NCBI GenBank assembly: GCA_023954635.1
Contig: JAGSHI010000008.1
Span: 1 to 54,326, forward strand
DNA from: Bacteriovoracaceae bacterium
GTDB lineage: Bacteria > Bdellovibrionota > Bacteriovoracia > Bacteriovoracales > Bacteriovoracaceae
DNA: 54,326 nt
Direction: 5' to 3'
The translations under genes and the position numbers were made by a program. A model generated the notes under the pieces. It had not been told where the DNA came from and made no database searches. It saw only the letters and a list, made by a program, of their open reading frames with translations. Positions 43,739 to 52,710 of this stretch are shown piece after piece; positions within the stretch are counted from its first letter, which is position 1, and the number at the start of each line of letters is the position of its first letter.

Positions 43739-45581
43739 CTCTAATCCAAAAAATAAGACTGAGAATAAAAAGAAGACTTTCCTCAAGCTTGATGACCAGG
43801 ATGAAAACAATATTGATGAGAATGAAACTCCTGACTATAAAAGCTTACTTTATTTATTAAAGTATTCTTCTCAATTTAAATGGAAAATTACATTATCCTT
43901 AGTCTTAATGATTTCGACCTCTATCATTGTGATTGCTTCTGCAAGGGCCATGGGTCATCTTGTCGATCAAGGACTAATCCCAGGCGATTATGATAAGGCC
44001 TGGGTTTATGCCGGTATGATTCTTACTTTTGAAGTTGCTGCTGTTTTTACAGGTTGGATTGGGCGTAGTCTGTTAGCTAAATATGCCTTAGCAAGTATTT
44101 TTGAAATTAGAAAAGGGCTATTTGAGCATGTGCAGCTGCTTCCCATGACATATTATGATACACAACCTCAAGGTAGAGTCGTTACTCGAATCACACATGA
44201 TGTTGAAAGTTTAGAACAGTTTTTTACATCATCTCTCGGTAGGCTTTTTAACGCTCTTTTTATGACTATCGTTGCCTCTACTGCAATGCTTGCAACTGAT
44301 TTTAGACTTGGAAGTATTCTTATTTTAAGCATGGTTCCAGCGGCTACATTTGTCTTTGGAACTAGAGGAATGGTTCGAAAGATTAATCGGAAAATGTCAC
44401 GTTTAAATTCGGCCCTAAATGCCAAATTAAGTGAATATATAAATGGAATTGAAGTCATACGTTCTTTTGGACTAGAGAAATGGTCAAAAAGCAATTATGA
44501 CAAAGCAGTTAATGAACACTTAGGTAGTCAACTTGAGGCCAATATGCTTTTTAGTTGGTCAAGGCCACTAGTTAGTTTTCTTTGTACTCTTCCTCTAATA
44601 GGACTTGTTTGGTTTGGTGGAAAGTCTGTACTTACAGGTGTCATAGGAGTCGGGCTCTTTGTTACTTTTGTAAGATACTGTGAACGGTTTTTTATGCCAA
44701 TAATGATTCTTGCAAGAGAGATTCATATTATTCAACAGGCCTTTACTTCAGCAGAAAGAATTTCAAATTTCCTCCGAGAAAAAGATGAAATGGATTACTT
44801 TAATGGAAATGGAGAGTTAGGTGGAGATAAAGATTTCAATCTTCAAGGAAAAATTGAATTCAAAGATGTCTTTATGGCCTATGAAGGTGAAAACTACGTT
44901 TTAAAAGGCCTTGACTTTGAGATTCATAGTGGTGAAAAAATTGGTTTAGTTGGAACAACCGGATGTGGGAAAACTACCACTGTTAGTTTAATAAGCAGAC
45001 TATATGAATTTCAAAAAGGTGAAATTTTATTAGATGACCACAATATAAGGTATTACGACAGAGAGTTTTTAAGGAAGAGAGTTGGATTTGTTTCTCAAGA
45101 CGCAATCTTGTTTCGAGGTAGTTTAAGAAATAATTTAACAACTGATGAGCTTAGAGATGAAGTTATACTTGAGGGCTGTGAGAAAACGGGTCTCTCTAAT
45201 ATAATGAATAAGTCTGGTCTGACCCTAGACTCTTTAATTCTCGAGGGGGGAAGTAACCTCTCTATTGGAGAAAGACAATTGGTGGCCTTAACAAGAGTTC
45301 TTCTAAGAAACCCAGCTATTCTTGTGTTAGATGAAGCAACCGCAAATATAGACCCTCATTTTGAAAAAATAATCCATACAGCTGTTGATAAAATTATGGA
45401 AGAGCGCACCTGTCTAATGATTGCTCATAGGTTGGATACATTAGATCATTGTGACCGTATCTTAGTTTTTGAAAAAGGTGAGTTGGTACAACAGGGATCA
45501 CGTGAAGAATTATTAATCAAAGAGGGCCACTTTAAAAATTTACACCAGGCTGCACTCAGGAATCCTGACTTACTGAAATAG
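43728..45581 (+). CDS. ABC exporter half-transporter, catalytic subunit
   Basis: 617 residues: a charged N-terminal 40 residues, exporter membrane domain (about 45-340), and a nucleotide-binding domain with Walker A GTTGCGKTT (about 408), a deviating signature LSIGE (about 510) and Walker B ILVLDEATANID with the catalytic Glu. Paired with the upstream half, its Walker A/B plus the partner's LSGGQ make one good ATPase site. The other site (partner's Asp plus this LSIGE) is degenerate, the usual arrangement of MdlAB/BmrCD-type heterodimers. Confidence 0.92.
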   Translation: MMSNSNPKNKTENKKKTFLKLDDQDENNIDENETPDYKSLLYLLKYSSQFKWKITLSLVLMISTSIIVIASARAMGHLVDQGLIPGDYDKAWVYAGMILTFEVAAVFTGWIGRSLLAKYALASIFEIRKGLFEHVQLLPMTYYDTQPQGRVVTRITHDVESLEQFFTSSLGRLFNALFMTIVASTAMLATDFRLGSILILSMVPAATFVFGTRGMVRKINRKMSRLNSALNAKLSEYINGIEVIRSFGLEKWSKSNYDKAVNEHLGSQLEANMLFSWSRPLVSFLCTLPLIGLVWFGGKSVLTGVIGVGLFVTFVRYCERFFMPIMILAREIHIIQQAFTSAERISNFLREKDEMDYFNGNGELGGDKDFNLQGKIEFKDVFMAYEGENYVLKGLDFEIHSGEKIGLVGTTGCGKTTTVSLISRLYEFQKGEILLDDHNIRYYDREFLRKRVGFVSQDAILFRGSLRNNLTTDELRDEVILEGCEKTGLSNIMNKSGLTLDSLILEGGSNLSIGERQLVALTRVLLRNPAILVLDEATANIDPHFEKIIHTAVDKIMEERTCLMIAHRLDTLDHCDRILVFEKGELVQQGSREELLIKEGHFKNLHQAALRNPDLLK

Positions 45582-45636
45582 TTGGGTAATGTTAAAGAAA
45601 CTTACACTATTCCTGTCTAATTAATGTATTTCTTGT

Positions 45637-45649
45637 TTAACTGCTCTGT
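45637..45649 (+). repeat. 13-bp motif shared with 30277-30289
   Basis: A second copy of TTAACTGCTCTGT, 157 bp before the cytochrome c gene at 45806. The rest of the 224-bp gap between 45582 and 45805 shows no other feature. Confidence 0.3.
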
Positions 45650-45805
45650 ATCATTCTATTTTTCTATACTTACAAGTAGTTGAGTTCAGTGCTCGGTTGG
45701 ATGGTTACATTACCGGTAAAAAATATCCCTATTAATTAGTCAGCGAATTGATACAATTATTTTGTAAATGTTGGTGTGAGAGCTAACTAAACCAAGGATT
45801 GGATT

Positions 45806-47269
45806 TTGAAACGTTCATTTTTATCCCTAACATTATTTCTAATGTTGGTACCCTCTCTTTTATCTGCCGCTAGCTGCCCAACTAAGTCTACTGAAGACTG
45901 GGTGAAGTTTTTTAAAGAGCAAGCAAAGCTCATGTCGAGGAACTCTACTTCATATAGTGATGAACTCGCTAAGATTGCTGAGGCCTGTAAAGCGACATGG
46001 AACCTTAAAGGTGTAGGTAAATGTTCAGAAAGGTTAGCAGATGCAGCAGTCGCTAGACGTAAGGCCGACAAAGATGGCGGAAGTATGGGCTGGCAAATGA
46101 GTGATAGAGACTATAATGATTCTATCCCAAAAGAATTCATTACTCTTCCTAGAGAATTACAAGACGGTCTTCCTGCTAATTACAGAGAAGTGGCTAAACG
46201 TAAAGGCTGGAAAGTTTTTAAGTACCGTTCAAGAACTGTTCCTAACCCTCCAAATAGATCATATAATAGAGTTTTAATTGTCGTTGAAGGTGCTAAGGAC
46301 GATAAGTATATTCAATTCACAATCAGTGACGACCCAAATAGACCTAATAAGCCTGAGCAGTTAATTGACTACCTATCAGTTGAACATAATAAACAAAACC
46401 CTGATAAGAATGCACAAATTCACTTTGGTCAATTTTGGCGAGATGCAAACGGAAGAAATCCAGAAAATAAGGCCCATCAAGGTAAGAGATTTGATAACTG
46501 TTATCAGTGTCATCCCAATGGTGTGAGAGAACTTTCTCCTGAGCCAGGTTCTTACTCTAAAGAAGATGCTGGAACACTTGAATATCTAAAAAAGAAAATG
46601 TCCAGTTATGGGAAAATTGAATTCAATGGAGCACTTGATCCTAAGGCCTATGGAGCACCTATGGGTAAAGAGCAAGGTTGTGTAAAATGTCACAATAACT
46701 ATGAAGGACAACATCTTCAGTCTAGAGGTGCTCTAAATCACAGAACATCTGGAATGCATATTGGTCATAAAATGACAGCTGATTATTCTATGCCATTAAC
46801 TTCTCTTGATGCAGAGAAAGACCTTCAAAAAACAATTGATCAAATTCCAAGTCTTTTAAGCGAAGCTGAACTTAAAGATTTTCATTCTAAAATTAGAAGA
46901 ATTGGTCAAGATGAGAAAAATGAGTGGGCCATTGATGAACTAAAGAGACTAGGAAAAATTGATGCCGCCAAACATAAAAAACTTAAGTTTGTACTTAATG
47001 GACATCCTGATTATCCAAACTGTCTTGGAGCTCCAGATTGTTTTATGGGAATTAAGAAAACTTATGCTGAAATGTATAGAAAAATGAAAACCAACTATCC
47101 TAAAGAAAATGAAGAATGGTTTGTCGCAAAATGTAGTCAAGAGTTTATAAGACCAGGTCTTGCTAGTGAAGTAAATGATTCTGGAAGAAGTGAAGGAAAC
47201 ATCTTTAGTCGAGGATGGAATTACCTTTTTGGTGACGATGATAACGGTTCACAAGGATCACAAAGATGA
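45806..47269 (+). CDS. Secreted diheme cytochrome c
   Basis: 487 residues from a TTG start with AAGGA 7 nt before it and a signal peptide ending at LSA. Two covalent haem motifs are visible, CYQCH (232-236) and CVKCH (292-296), within a larger protein that has no standard small cytochrome c fold boundary. Mature N-terminal cysteines (24, 61, 73) may form disulfides. It overlaps the next secreted gene (ATGA) and heads a three-gene periplasmic redox cluster. I recognise no characterised family. Confidence 0.85.
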   Translation: MKRSFLSLTLFLMLVPSLLSAASCPTKSTEDWVKFFKEQAKLMSRNSTSYSDELAKIAEACKATWNLKGVGKCSERLADAAVARRKADKDGGSMGWQMSDRDYNDSIPKEFITLPRELQDGLPANYREVAKRKGWKVFKYRSRTVPNPPNRSYNRVLIVVEGAKDDKYIQFTISDDPNRPNKPEQLIDYLSVEHNKQNPDKNAQIHFGQFWRDANGRNPENKAHQGKRFDNCYQCHPNGVRELSPEPGSYSKEDAGTLEYLKKKMSSYGKIEFNGALDPKAYGAPMGKEQGCVKCHNNYEGQHLQSRGALNHRTSGMHIGHKMTADYSMPLTSLDAEKDLQKTIDQIPSLLSEAELKDFHSKIRRIGQDEKNEWAIDELKRLGKIDAAKHKKLKFVLNGHPDYPNCLGAPDCFMGIKKTYAEMYRKMKTNYPKENEEWFVAKCSQEFIRPGLASEVNDSGRSEGNIFSRGWNYLFGDDDNGSQGSQR

Positions 47270-48021
47270 AAAAAATTAACTTAACTTTATTAATGCTACT
47301 CTTTTCAAGTTCTGTATGGTCTTACGATACAGTCGGTGATCTTGGGAAGAAATATGGTGAGCATAAGTGTTGGGGCCGAGTGAGTTTAATGACTGCAGAT
47401 TGGGGATCGTCTGACTCTTGGCAAAAAACGCCTCCAAGCCAACCTGATCAAACCTCTTATAAAACACCTACTGGGAAGATTGGCTCTTGGATAGAGTTCA
47501 GAACTTTAGGATCTCAAGTTTTTCAACTTACGAGGATGACGGCCAGAACTAGCGTTATTGTTACAATGGATCAAAGTTCTGGTGAATGTAAGTCAACTTC
47601 TAGAGTTCAAAATTTTAAATATAATGAGAACTATCTTAAATCTGCCTATACAGATGAGAGTTTAGAAAGAACTTTAAAAGCAGCTAAAAAAGGTGTCATT
47701 TATATGTGGTCACCTAATATGCCACTTTCTATCAAGAATTTAGAATACCTAACAAAACAGGCAAAGAAATTAAATGTAAATCTAGTTGTTACAGTTGATC
47801 CTGCCACTCCGAAAGGCCTTATTAAAAAGTACATTCAAAGTGGAAGAATCAAAAAGGAATGGACTAAACCTATGGAGTCGTTCGATCTTATAAACCGAGG
47901 GGCCCTTATTCATTTTCCAGCCTTCATCCCATTTAAAGATGGAAAACCTAGCAGAGGACCAAAACTTGGCTATGAAGATGAAGTACAAACACTAGAATAT
48001 TTAAAGAAAGAAGTTCTCTAA
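47266..48021 (+). CDS. Secreted protein in cytochrome cluster
   Basis: 251 residues with a signal peptide (MKKINLTLLMLLFSSSVWS). The second half (KGVIYMWSPNMPLSIKNLEYL, LNVNLVVTVDPATPKGL, RGALIHFPAFIPFKDG) reads like a thioredoxin-like alpha/beta fold without a CxxC. Two cysteines in the first half (residues 35 and 109) could pair. It is translationally coupled to the diheme cytochrome upstream and followed after 21 nt by the propeller cytochrome. The role is probably structural or assembly in that module; this is inference. Confidence 0.78.
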   Translation: MKKINLTLLMLLFSSSVWSYDTVGDLGKKYGEHKCWGRVSLMTADWGSSDSWQKTPPSQPDQTSYKTPTGKIGSWIEFRTLGSQVFQLTRMTARTSVIVTMDQSSGECKSTSRVQNFKYNENYLKSAYTDESLERTLKAAKKGVIYMWSPNMPLSIKNLEYLTKQAKKLNVNLVVTVDPATPKGLIKKYIQSGRIKKEWTKPMESFDLINRGALIHFPAFIPFKDGKPSRGPKLGYEDEVQTLEYLKKEVL

Positions 48022-48042
48022 ATCTAAGACATGGAAGTAAAA

Positions 48043-49740
48043 ATGAGAAAAATGACAATTTCATTATTAGCACTAACAGTAAGTATGCCACTAATTGCTG
48101 AAGAACCGGATATGTGTAAATTATCAGAGACACAAGCTTCTTCTTCGACAGCTTTAACGGATGCACCTAGCTATTTTATTAGCCCTGACCCAAATGGAAA
48201 ATATGTTGGTGTGATTGGTGATAATGCTGGAAATACAATTGTTAACTTAGAAACTGGGAAAGCGACAAAAGTTCCTGGTAGTGTTGACCCTGTATTCACT
48301 CCAGACGGAAAGTATTTAACATTACCTGGTGGTACTTTTTACGATTATAAAAAAGATATTAAACCAAAGGCCGATTCAGGAGATTCTGTTGGACGTCCTT
48401 CATCAATTCATAATGATGGAATGGATGGGGTGTATCAATCTCTTGGTGCTGTAAAGACTGAAGGCTCTAAAACTACTTATCGGATGATTGACGATACTAT
48501 GGGGGTTTCTTGGCAAGATTACACCATTGATTCAAGTAATAATCGAGTTAAACAAAAAATGGGACGTAATAAAAAACTTTGTGGGGATGTCGCATCTGAT
48601 ACACCAATGCTTTCTAAGGATGGAAAATACCTTTCAATATACAATAAAACAACTGGTACCACTCAAATTTATAATATTGAAGACAATGTTAATAATGGTG
48701 GAAAATGTAATATGGTCTTAGACCTAGGATTTCCAACAGGGAAAGTCTCGTTTGACTACACCAATGGGCAAATTGCTTTTCACGTCGACAGTGTACAAAC
48801 TCAAGCAAATTACTTCTCAGGTGTTTCATCTAGAATGAGAAAAGATTCTTTTGTACTAAAAATTGATAAATCTACAGATTCTGATGGAAAAGAAAAATGG
48901 GTTCCAAAGGCCTTCACTAAAATGAATTTAACTAAAGGTAAGGCAGAGCTAGGAACTGGTACTTATTATCCTAGATTTAGAAAAGATGGTTCGATTGTAA
49001 CTGTTGTTCAACATAAGTCTGGAATGCAAAATTACTCACTTGATGTGGTTAAGCAAAATGATATTGCTTGGCAACCGTTTAAAGCCTACCTCTTTAATCC
49101 TGATATGTATGGAACATGTAATGCCAACCAGAAAAAAGAGATTAAAAGCCTTTATGCTCTCGGTGAACTATGGTCTCAAATTTGTGGTAAGTACAACAGC
49201 GGTATGAGATTTAAAGATACGTTAAAAATTCCATTTGGAATGGACCACGAATCATGTGTTGCCCTCATTAAAAAGCAATGGAAAGGTAGCAATAAAACTA
49301 AAGTTGCCCAAGCTGGTAAATCGAAATCAGGAATTGATGGATCATTACAAATAGGTAAGATCAATGAATTAAGTGTTCAGGATCTAGAGGCCGTCTGTCC
49401 TCCAAAATTTGAAAAATCTTCAACTGGAAGACCTAGAATGGCAGGAATGTTTGGAACTAGAAAACCAAGAACTGGTCCAGAAATTCTTGAAGCGAAATGT
49501 GCTGGTTGTCACGAGTCGCGACGAGATGACAGACCTTTTATTGATTTCAGTAATCCTTCAAAAGCTGATATCAACCAATGGGCCCAGCATACTTTTAACA
49601 AGAGTTTAGATAAGAAAAAACAAATGCCTCCAGCAGATGAAAATCAGCTTGAGGATGATGAGCAAACAACTCTGAAGAAGTATTTCATTGATGTCCTAAG
49701 TGGTCGAGAAACTTACCAGAGAGCGATTCCACCAGAATAG
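48043..49740 (+). CDS. Beta-propeller cytochrome c
   Basis: 565 residues from the ATG at 48043 (GGAAG 5 nt upstream; an ATG at 48031 is less suited). Signal peptide to about IAE. The N-terminal 330 residues carry TolB/WD-type blade repeats (FISPDPNGKYVGVI, VFTPDGKYLTL, MLSKDGKYLSIYN, YYPRFRKDGSIVTVV). The C-terminal domain has one haem motif CAGCH (486-490) and a distal KQMPP whose Met may be the axial ligand. It resembles propeller-plus-cytochrome oxidoreductases. A strong terminator follows. Confidence 0.85.
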   Translation: MRKMTISLLALTVSMPLIAEEPDMCKLSETQASSSTALTDAPSYFISPDPNGKYVGVIGDNAGNTIVNLETGKATKVPGSVDPVFTPDGKYLTLPGGTFYDYKKDIKPKADSGDSVGRPSSIHNDGMDGVYQSLGAVKTEGSKTTYRMIDDTMGVSWQDYTIDSSNNRVKQKMGRNKKLCGDVASDTPMLSKDGKYLSIYNKTTGTTQIYNIEDNVNNGGKCNMVLDLGFPTGKVSFDYTNGQIAFHVDSVQTQANYFSGVSSRMRKDSFVLKIDKSTDSDGKEKWVPKAFTKMNLTKGKAELGTGTYYPRFRKDGSIVTVVQHKSGMQNYSLDVVKQNDIAWQPFKAYLFNPDMYGTCNANQKKEIKSLYALGELWSQICGKYNSGMRFKDTLKIPFGMDHESCVALIKKQWKGSNKTKVAQAGKSKSGIDGSLQIGKINELSVQDLEAVCPPKFEKSSTGRPRMAGMFGTRKPRTGPEILEAKCAGCHESRRDDRPFIDFSNPSKADINQWAQHTFNKSLDKKKQMPPADENQLEDDEQTTLKKYFIDVLSGRETYQRAIPPE

Positions 49741-49764
49741 GAATTAAAATACAGATAATTCAAT

Positions 49765-49792
49765 AAAGGGTCGCTTTGCCGGCCCTTTTTTT
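49765..49792 (+). terminator. Rho-independent terminator
   Basis: AAAGGGTCG (49765-49773) pairs with CGGCCCTTT (49780-49788) with one G-T wobble, a 6-nt loop and a seven-T tract. It ends the cytochrome cluster. The convergent hydrolase gene ends at 49791, so both transcripts may use it. Confidence 0.88.
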
Positions 49793-50681
49793 ATGTCTTA
49801 AGAAAGCTTGTGAAGGCCTTTAAGGTAGGTTCAACTGACTCTTCTTGGGGGACATGCCCAACAGAATCAAACAGCTCTAAGGTTAGGTTAGGCAGTGTTT
49901 TTTGCCAGTATTCAGAATGTCTAGCCGGTACCCAAGCATCATTTTTTCCCCAGATGATAAGAGTTTGCAGCATAAGGTTTTCAAGGCCCTTGGGCCATTC
50001 TCCGGCATACTTGATCATCATTGAAAAAACATCCATATAATTTTTTCTATTACCTTCGGCCATAAGGATTTCATAATATCTGTTTCTCTGATGTTCTGAC
50101 ATAAAATTTGGGTCATGAAAAATTTCTTCGATAGCTAAATCGGCTAAATACTTTGGAGTATAAATGGAGGCCAATTTCTTGATAAGTCCGTGTCCGGTTG
50201 CTCGAACGATAAGGGGAGGTTTATTTGGTTTACCAGGAGGAGAAATGAGTATTAACTTCTTTAATTTAGATTGATGTTTGAGAGCATAATTCCAAGAGAT
50301 CCAGCCTCCTAGGCTATGTCCACAAAGATAAAATTGATCTAGTCCAAAATGATTTATAATTTTGTCTAAAATAATTGGATAAAACTCTTTTGTTATCTTA
50401 TGGTCACTTTTTACTTGTGATAGTCCAAAAAATGGAAGATCAAATCTGATGACTCTATAATCTTGACTCAAACTTTTACACCATGGAGTCCAAGTGTGGA
50501 GAGAGTCACAGATCCCATGGAGTAGTAAAATGACTGGGCCTTTGCCTTCATCACGATAGTGGAGGTCAATACCGTCGATTTCAACGAATTTAGAACCTTC
50601 TTCTTCTTTTGCGTGAAGACTTCTTACATATTCAAAGGGGAGTTCTTTTATACCGCGAGTTTTATGCTTCACTGTAAACAA
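49791..50681 (-). CDS. Alpha/beta hydrolase
   Basis: 296 residues. Oxyanion motif LLLHGICDS, nucleophile elbow CGHSLGG (Ser123), acid in WGKNDAWVP and His in VGHVPQEE give a full triad. The TTG at 50681 lies 4-5 nt after AAGG; a GTG three codons later is an alternative. It overlaps the DNA methyltransferase by 20 nt and should be co-translated with it, an unusual pairing with no evident functional link. No signal peptide. The substrate is unknown; haloalkane-dehalogenase-like and esterase relatives share this pattern. Confidence 0.88.
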   Translation of the reverse strand: MFTVKHKTRGIKELPFEYVRSLHAKEEEGSKFVEIDGIDLHYRDEGKGPVILLLHGICDSLHTWTPWCKSLSQDYRVIRFDLPFFGLSQVKSDHKITKEFYPIILDKIINHFGLDQFYLCGHSLGGWISWNYALKHQSKLKKLILISPPGKPNKPPLIVRATGHGLIKKLASIYTPKYLADLAIEEIFHDPNFMSEHQRNRYYEILMAEGNRKNYMDVFSMMIKYAGEWPKGLENLMLQTLIIWGKNDAWVPARHSEYWQKTLPNLTLELFDSVGHVPQEESVEPTLKAFTSFLKT

Positions 50682-51807
50682 AGGCCTTACCGCGAATCTT
50701 ATGAATATCTGTTTCTACGTTTCCACGTTTCTTGTTCTTTGAAAGGTTAGCTGAACCTTTTTTGAACATAGATATTAAAGATTTACCAATGGCCTTACCG
50801 AGAAGTGGAGGAACGGCATTTCCAATTTGTCTCCATTGGGCACTGAGTGGTCCTTCAAAAACAAAGTTATTTGGAAAGCTTTGTAGGGCAGCCGCTTCTC
50901 TTTGTGTTAAAAACCTTGGTTCTACTGGATGATAGTAAGAGTGCCTATGAGTCATAATTGTTGGACTTGGTTTCTTTCTGTCCAGTTTATAATACTTCGT
51001 TTGTCTAAACCTATTTTCTCTGAGGTTTTCCCAGTCAATTCCTAGTCTAAGTCGTGGAGGAAGAAACTCTAATTCATCTCTTTCATAACGAATCCCATGA
51101 CCTTCGGGAATTTTAAGTAAACGTTTTTCATCAATTTTGTCTGATACTTTAGCTAGATCTAAATCGTGATTATGTAGTTTCCCATTTTTCGTTTTTAAAT
51201 TCTTAAGGGCCTCGCCAACAGTTTTAGGGGGACGATATGTTTTGGCCAGTACGACATCATGTGTTTGTTTAGGAAAGACTGGCTTTTCATTAATTTTTGT
51301 TCCAATAATAATAGTTCTTCTTCTTTTTTCAGGAACTCCATACTTTTCAGAGGACATAACTTGAACGTCCATGTGGTAACCAAGTCTAGCAAACTTTTTA
51401 AATATAGCTTTTAATGTGTCTTCATTTTTCTTGGCCAAAAGGCCTGTGACGTTTTCTAGAACAACAAAAGATGGTTCTGTTATTTTAACGATTCTTACAA
51501 ACTGCAAAAAGAGAGAATTTCTCTGGTCTCCAGGGTCACCTGTACCAACTGTGGAAAAACCCTGGCAGGGTGGACCGCCAACAACAGCATGTATCTTTTT
51601 ATTATTTATTAATTCGAGTAAGTGCTTTTTAGTTAACTTAGTGATGTCACCACAATAAGTTTCGGCCTTCTTGTGATTTCTAGCGAATGTCGCCATAGCG
51701 TGTTTATTATGATCTACACCTAATAAGCATTGCATCCCGGCCATCTCCATTCCGCAAGAAAGTCCACCAGCACCAGCAAATACATCGATAAAGTTTAATT
51801 TAGGCAT
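50662..51807 (-). CDS. C5-cytosine DNA methyltransferase, orphan
   Basis: 381 residues with all main motifs in order: I (DVFAGAGGLSCG, 8-19), IV with the catalytic Cys81 in GGPPCQGFS, VI (ENV, 118-120), VIII (PEKRRRTIIIG), IX (REAAALQSFP) and X (QIGNAVPP). It should methylate cytosine at C5 within a short target. The target-recognition region between VIII and IX is short, as in monospecific enzymes. No restriction endonuclease gene is adjacent, so it is an orphan or regulatory enzyme, or the partner has been lost. Confidence 0.95.
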   Translation of the reverse strand: MPKLNFIDVFAGAGGLSCGMEMAGMQCLLGVDHNKHAMATFARNHKKAETYCGDITKLTKKHLLELINNKKIHAVVGGPPCQGFSTVGTGDPGDQRNSLFLQFVRIVKITEPSFVVLENVTGLLAKKNEDTLKAIFKKFARLGYHMDVQVMSSEKYGVPEKRRRTIIIGTKINEKPVFPKQTHDVVLAKTYRPPKTVGEALKNLKTKNGKLHNHDLDLAKVSDKIDEKRLLKIPEGHGIRYERDELEFLPPRLRLGIDWENLRENRFRQTKYYKLDRKKPSPTIMTHRHSYYHPVEPRFLTQREAAALQSFPNNFVFEGPLSAQWRQIGNAVPPLLGKAIGKSLISMFKKGSANLSKNKKRGNVETDIHKIRGKAFVYSEA

Positions 51808-51893
51808 GAGTCATCCAGTCATAAGTTGTGTGTAGATAAATTATCCAAGTAATTGGGTGAAATTGTCAACTAAGGGGTGGAAATTAAAGACAT

Positions 51894-52586
51894 CTAAGAC
51901 GCTTTTTTGTCTAAATTTTCTTTATCAAAATTAAGTGAAATAACGTTTGATTCTTCGTTTTTGAGCTTATCAGGTGGTAATAGAGAGGTTCCAGGTTGTT
52001 TGATGACAGGTGTCACTAAGAACTCTTTCTTAGCTCCTCTCGTAATAATTTTTGTCACTTTGCCCTGCCAAAATAAAAGAGATGGGCTTGATATGAAAAT
52101 AACTTGCCCATTTGTCTGACTTTGATAATTTAGGGCCTTTACGAATAATTTTAAGTTGTCATCACTTAGATGTTTTTCGGGCCTTTCGAGAAATAAATAA
52201 TCGGCCTCTTGAATCAATCCTTTTATTAATGCAGCTACCTTTCTCGTTTGATCATTTACCTGAGATGACTTTGACTCAAGGTCATTAATTTTTGTAAAGA
52301 GTTCCAATAAATATTCATTACCAATCTTTTTTAACAGGTTTTGAAGCTCCATTTCCTTTGTATTACTCAATGACATTTGAACACTGTCTAGATGAATATT
52401 TTCTCTTAACGACAGTTTTGGTATCAGGGGTCCTTCACTTTCAATATAAGCAAATTTATATGGACGCCGTATGCCATTAGAGCTTAAAAAACTTAAAAAG
52501 TTTTTAAGCTGACTGTGTCCGTATCTGTTTTCTTCATTTTTAAAAAGAAGAATATCAGACGTTATTAGTTGATTCTTTTTATCCAT
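51894..52586 (-). CDS. Degenerate ABC-ATPase-like protein without Walker A
   Basis: 230 residues. The order and spacing recall an ABC ATPase: a Q-loop-like FAYIESEGPLIPKLSLRENI (45-64), a helical region, a signature-position VNDQTRKVAALIKGLI (110-125), Walker B-like ADYLFLERPEKHL (128-140), and an H-loop position FISSPS. But no Walker A (GxxGxGKS/T) exists in the first 45 residues, the H-loop His is Ser, and LSGGQ is absent. It is therefore probably non-hydrolysing. The C-terminal 50 residues are an unrelated tail. ATG at 52586 (a TTG is one codon earlier). Confidence 0.7.
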   Translation of the reverse strand: MDKKNQLITSDILLFKNEENRYGHSQLKNFLSFLSSNGIRRPYKFAYIESEGPLIPKLSLRENIHLDSVQMSLSNTKEMELQNLLKKIGNEYLLELFTKINDLESKSSQVNDQTRKVAALIKGLIQEADYLFLERPEKHLSDDNLKLFVKALNYQSQTNGQVIFISSPSLLFWQGKVTKIITRGAKKEFLVTPVIKQPGTSLLPPDKLKNEESNVISLNFDKENLDKKAS

Positions 52587-52690
52587 CAATTACTTATCGG
52601 AAAATCTGAGAGTCATTTGAATAATTTATATTTAACCGACTAAATGTTGTGGGTAATATATGTATTGTTTTTTCAAGTGGTTATTCATTG

Positions 52691-52696
52691 TATAAT
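52691..52696 (+). promoter_or_regulatory. Perfect -10 box before mnmA-like gene
   Basis: TATAAT at 52691-52696 would start transcription near 52703, leaving a very short leader that still contains the GAGG before the ATG at 52711. No good -35 is seen at 16-18 bp. Confidence 0.35.
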
Positions 52697-52710
52697 TATT
52701 GTGAGGTCAA

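Noticed and set aside
50559-51658. Several plus-strand open frames opposite the methyltransferase and hydrolase
   Set aside because: They are antisense shadows; the minus-strand proteins carry complete motif sets.
27905-51807. Restriction-modification pair formed by the nuclease-like protein and the C5 methyltransferase
   Set aside because: They are 22 kb apart on opposite strands with unrelated genes between, and the nuclease call itself is uncertain.
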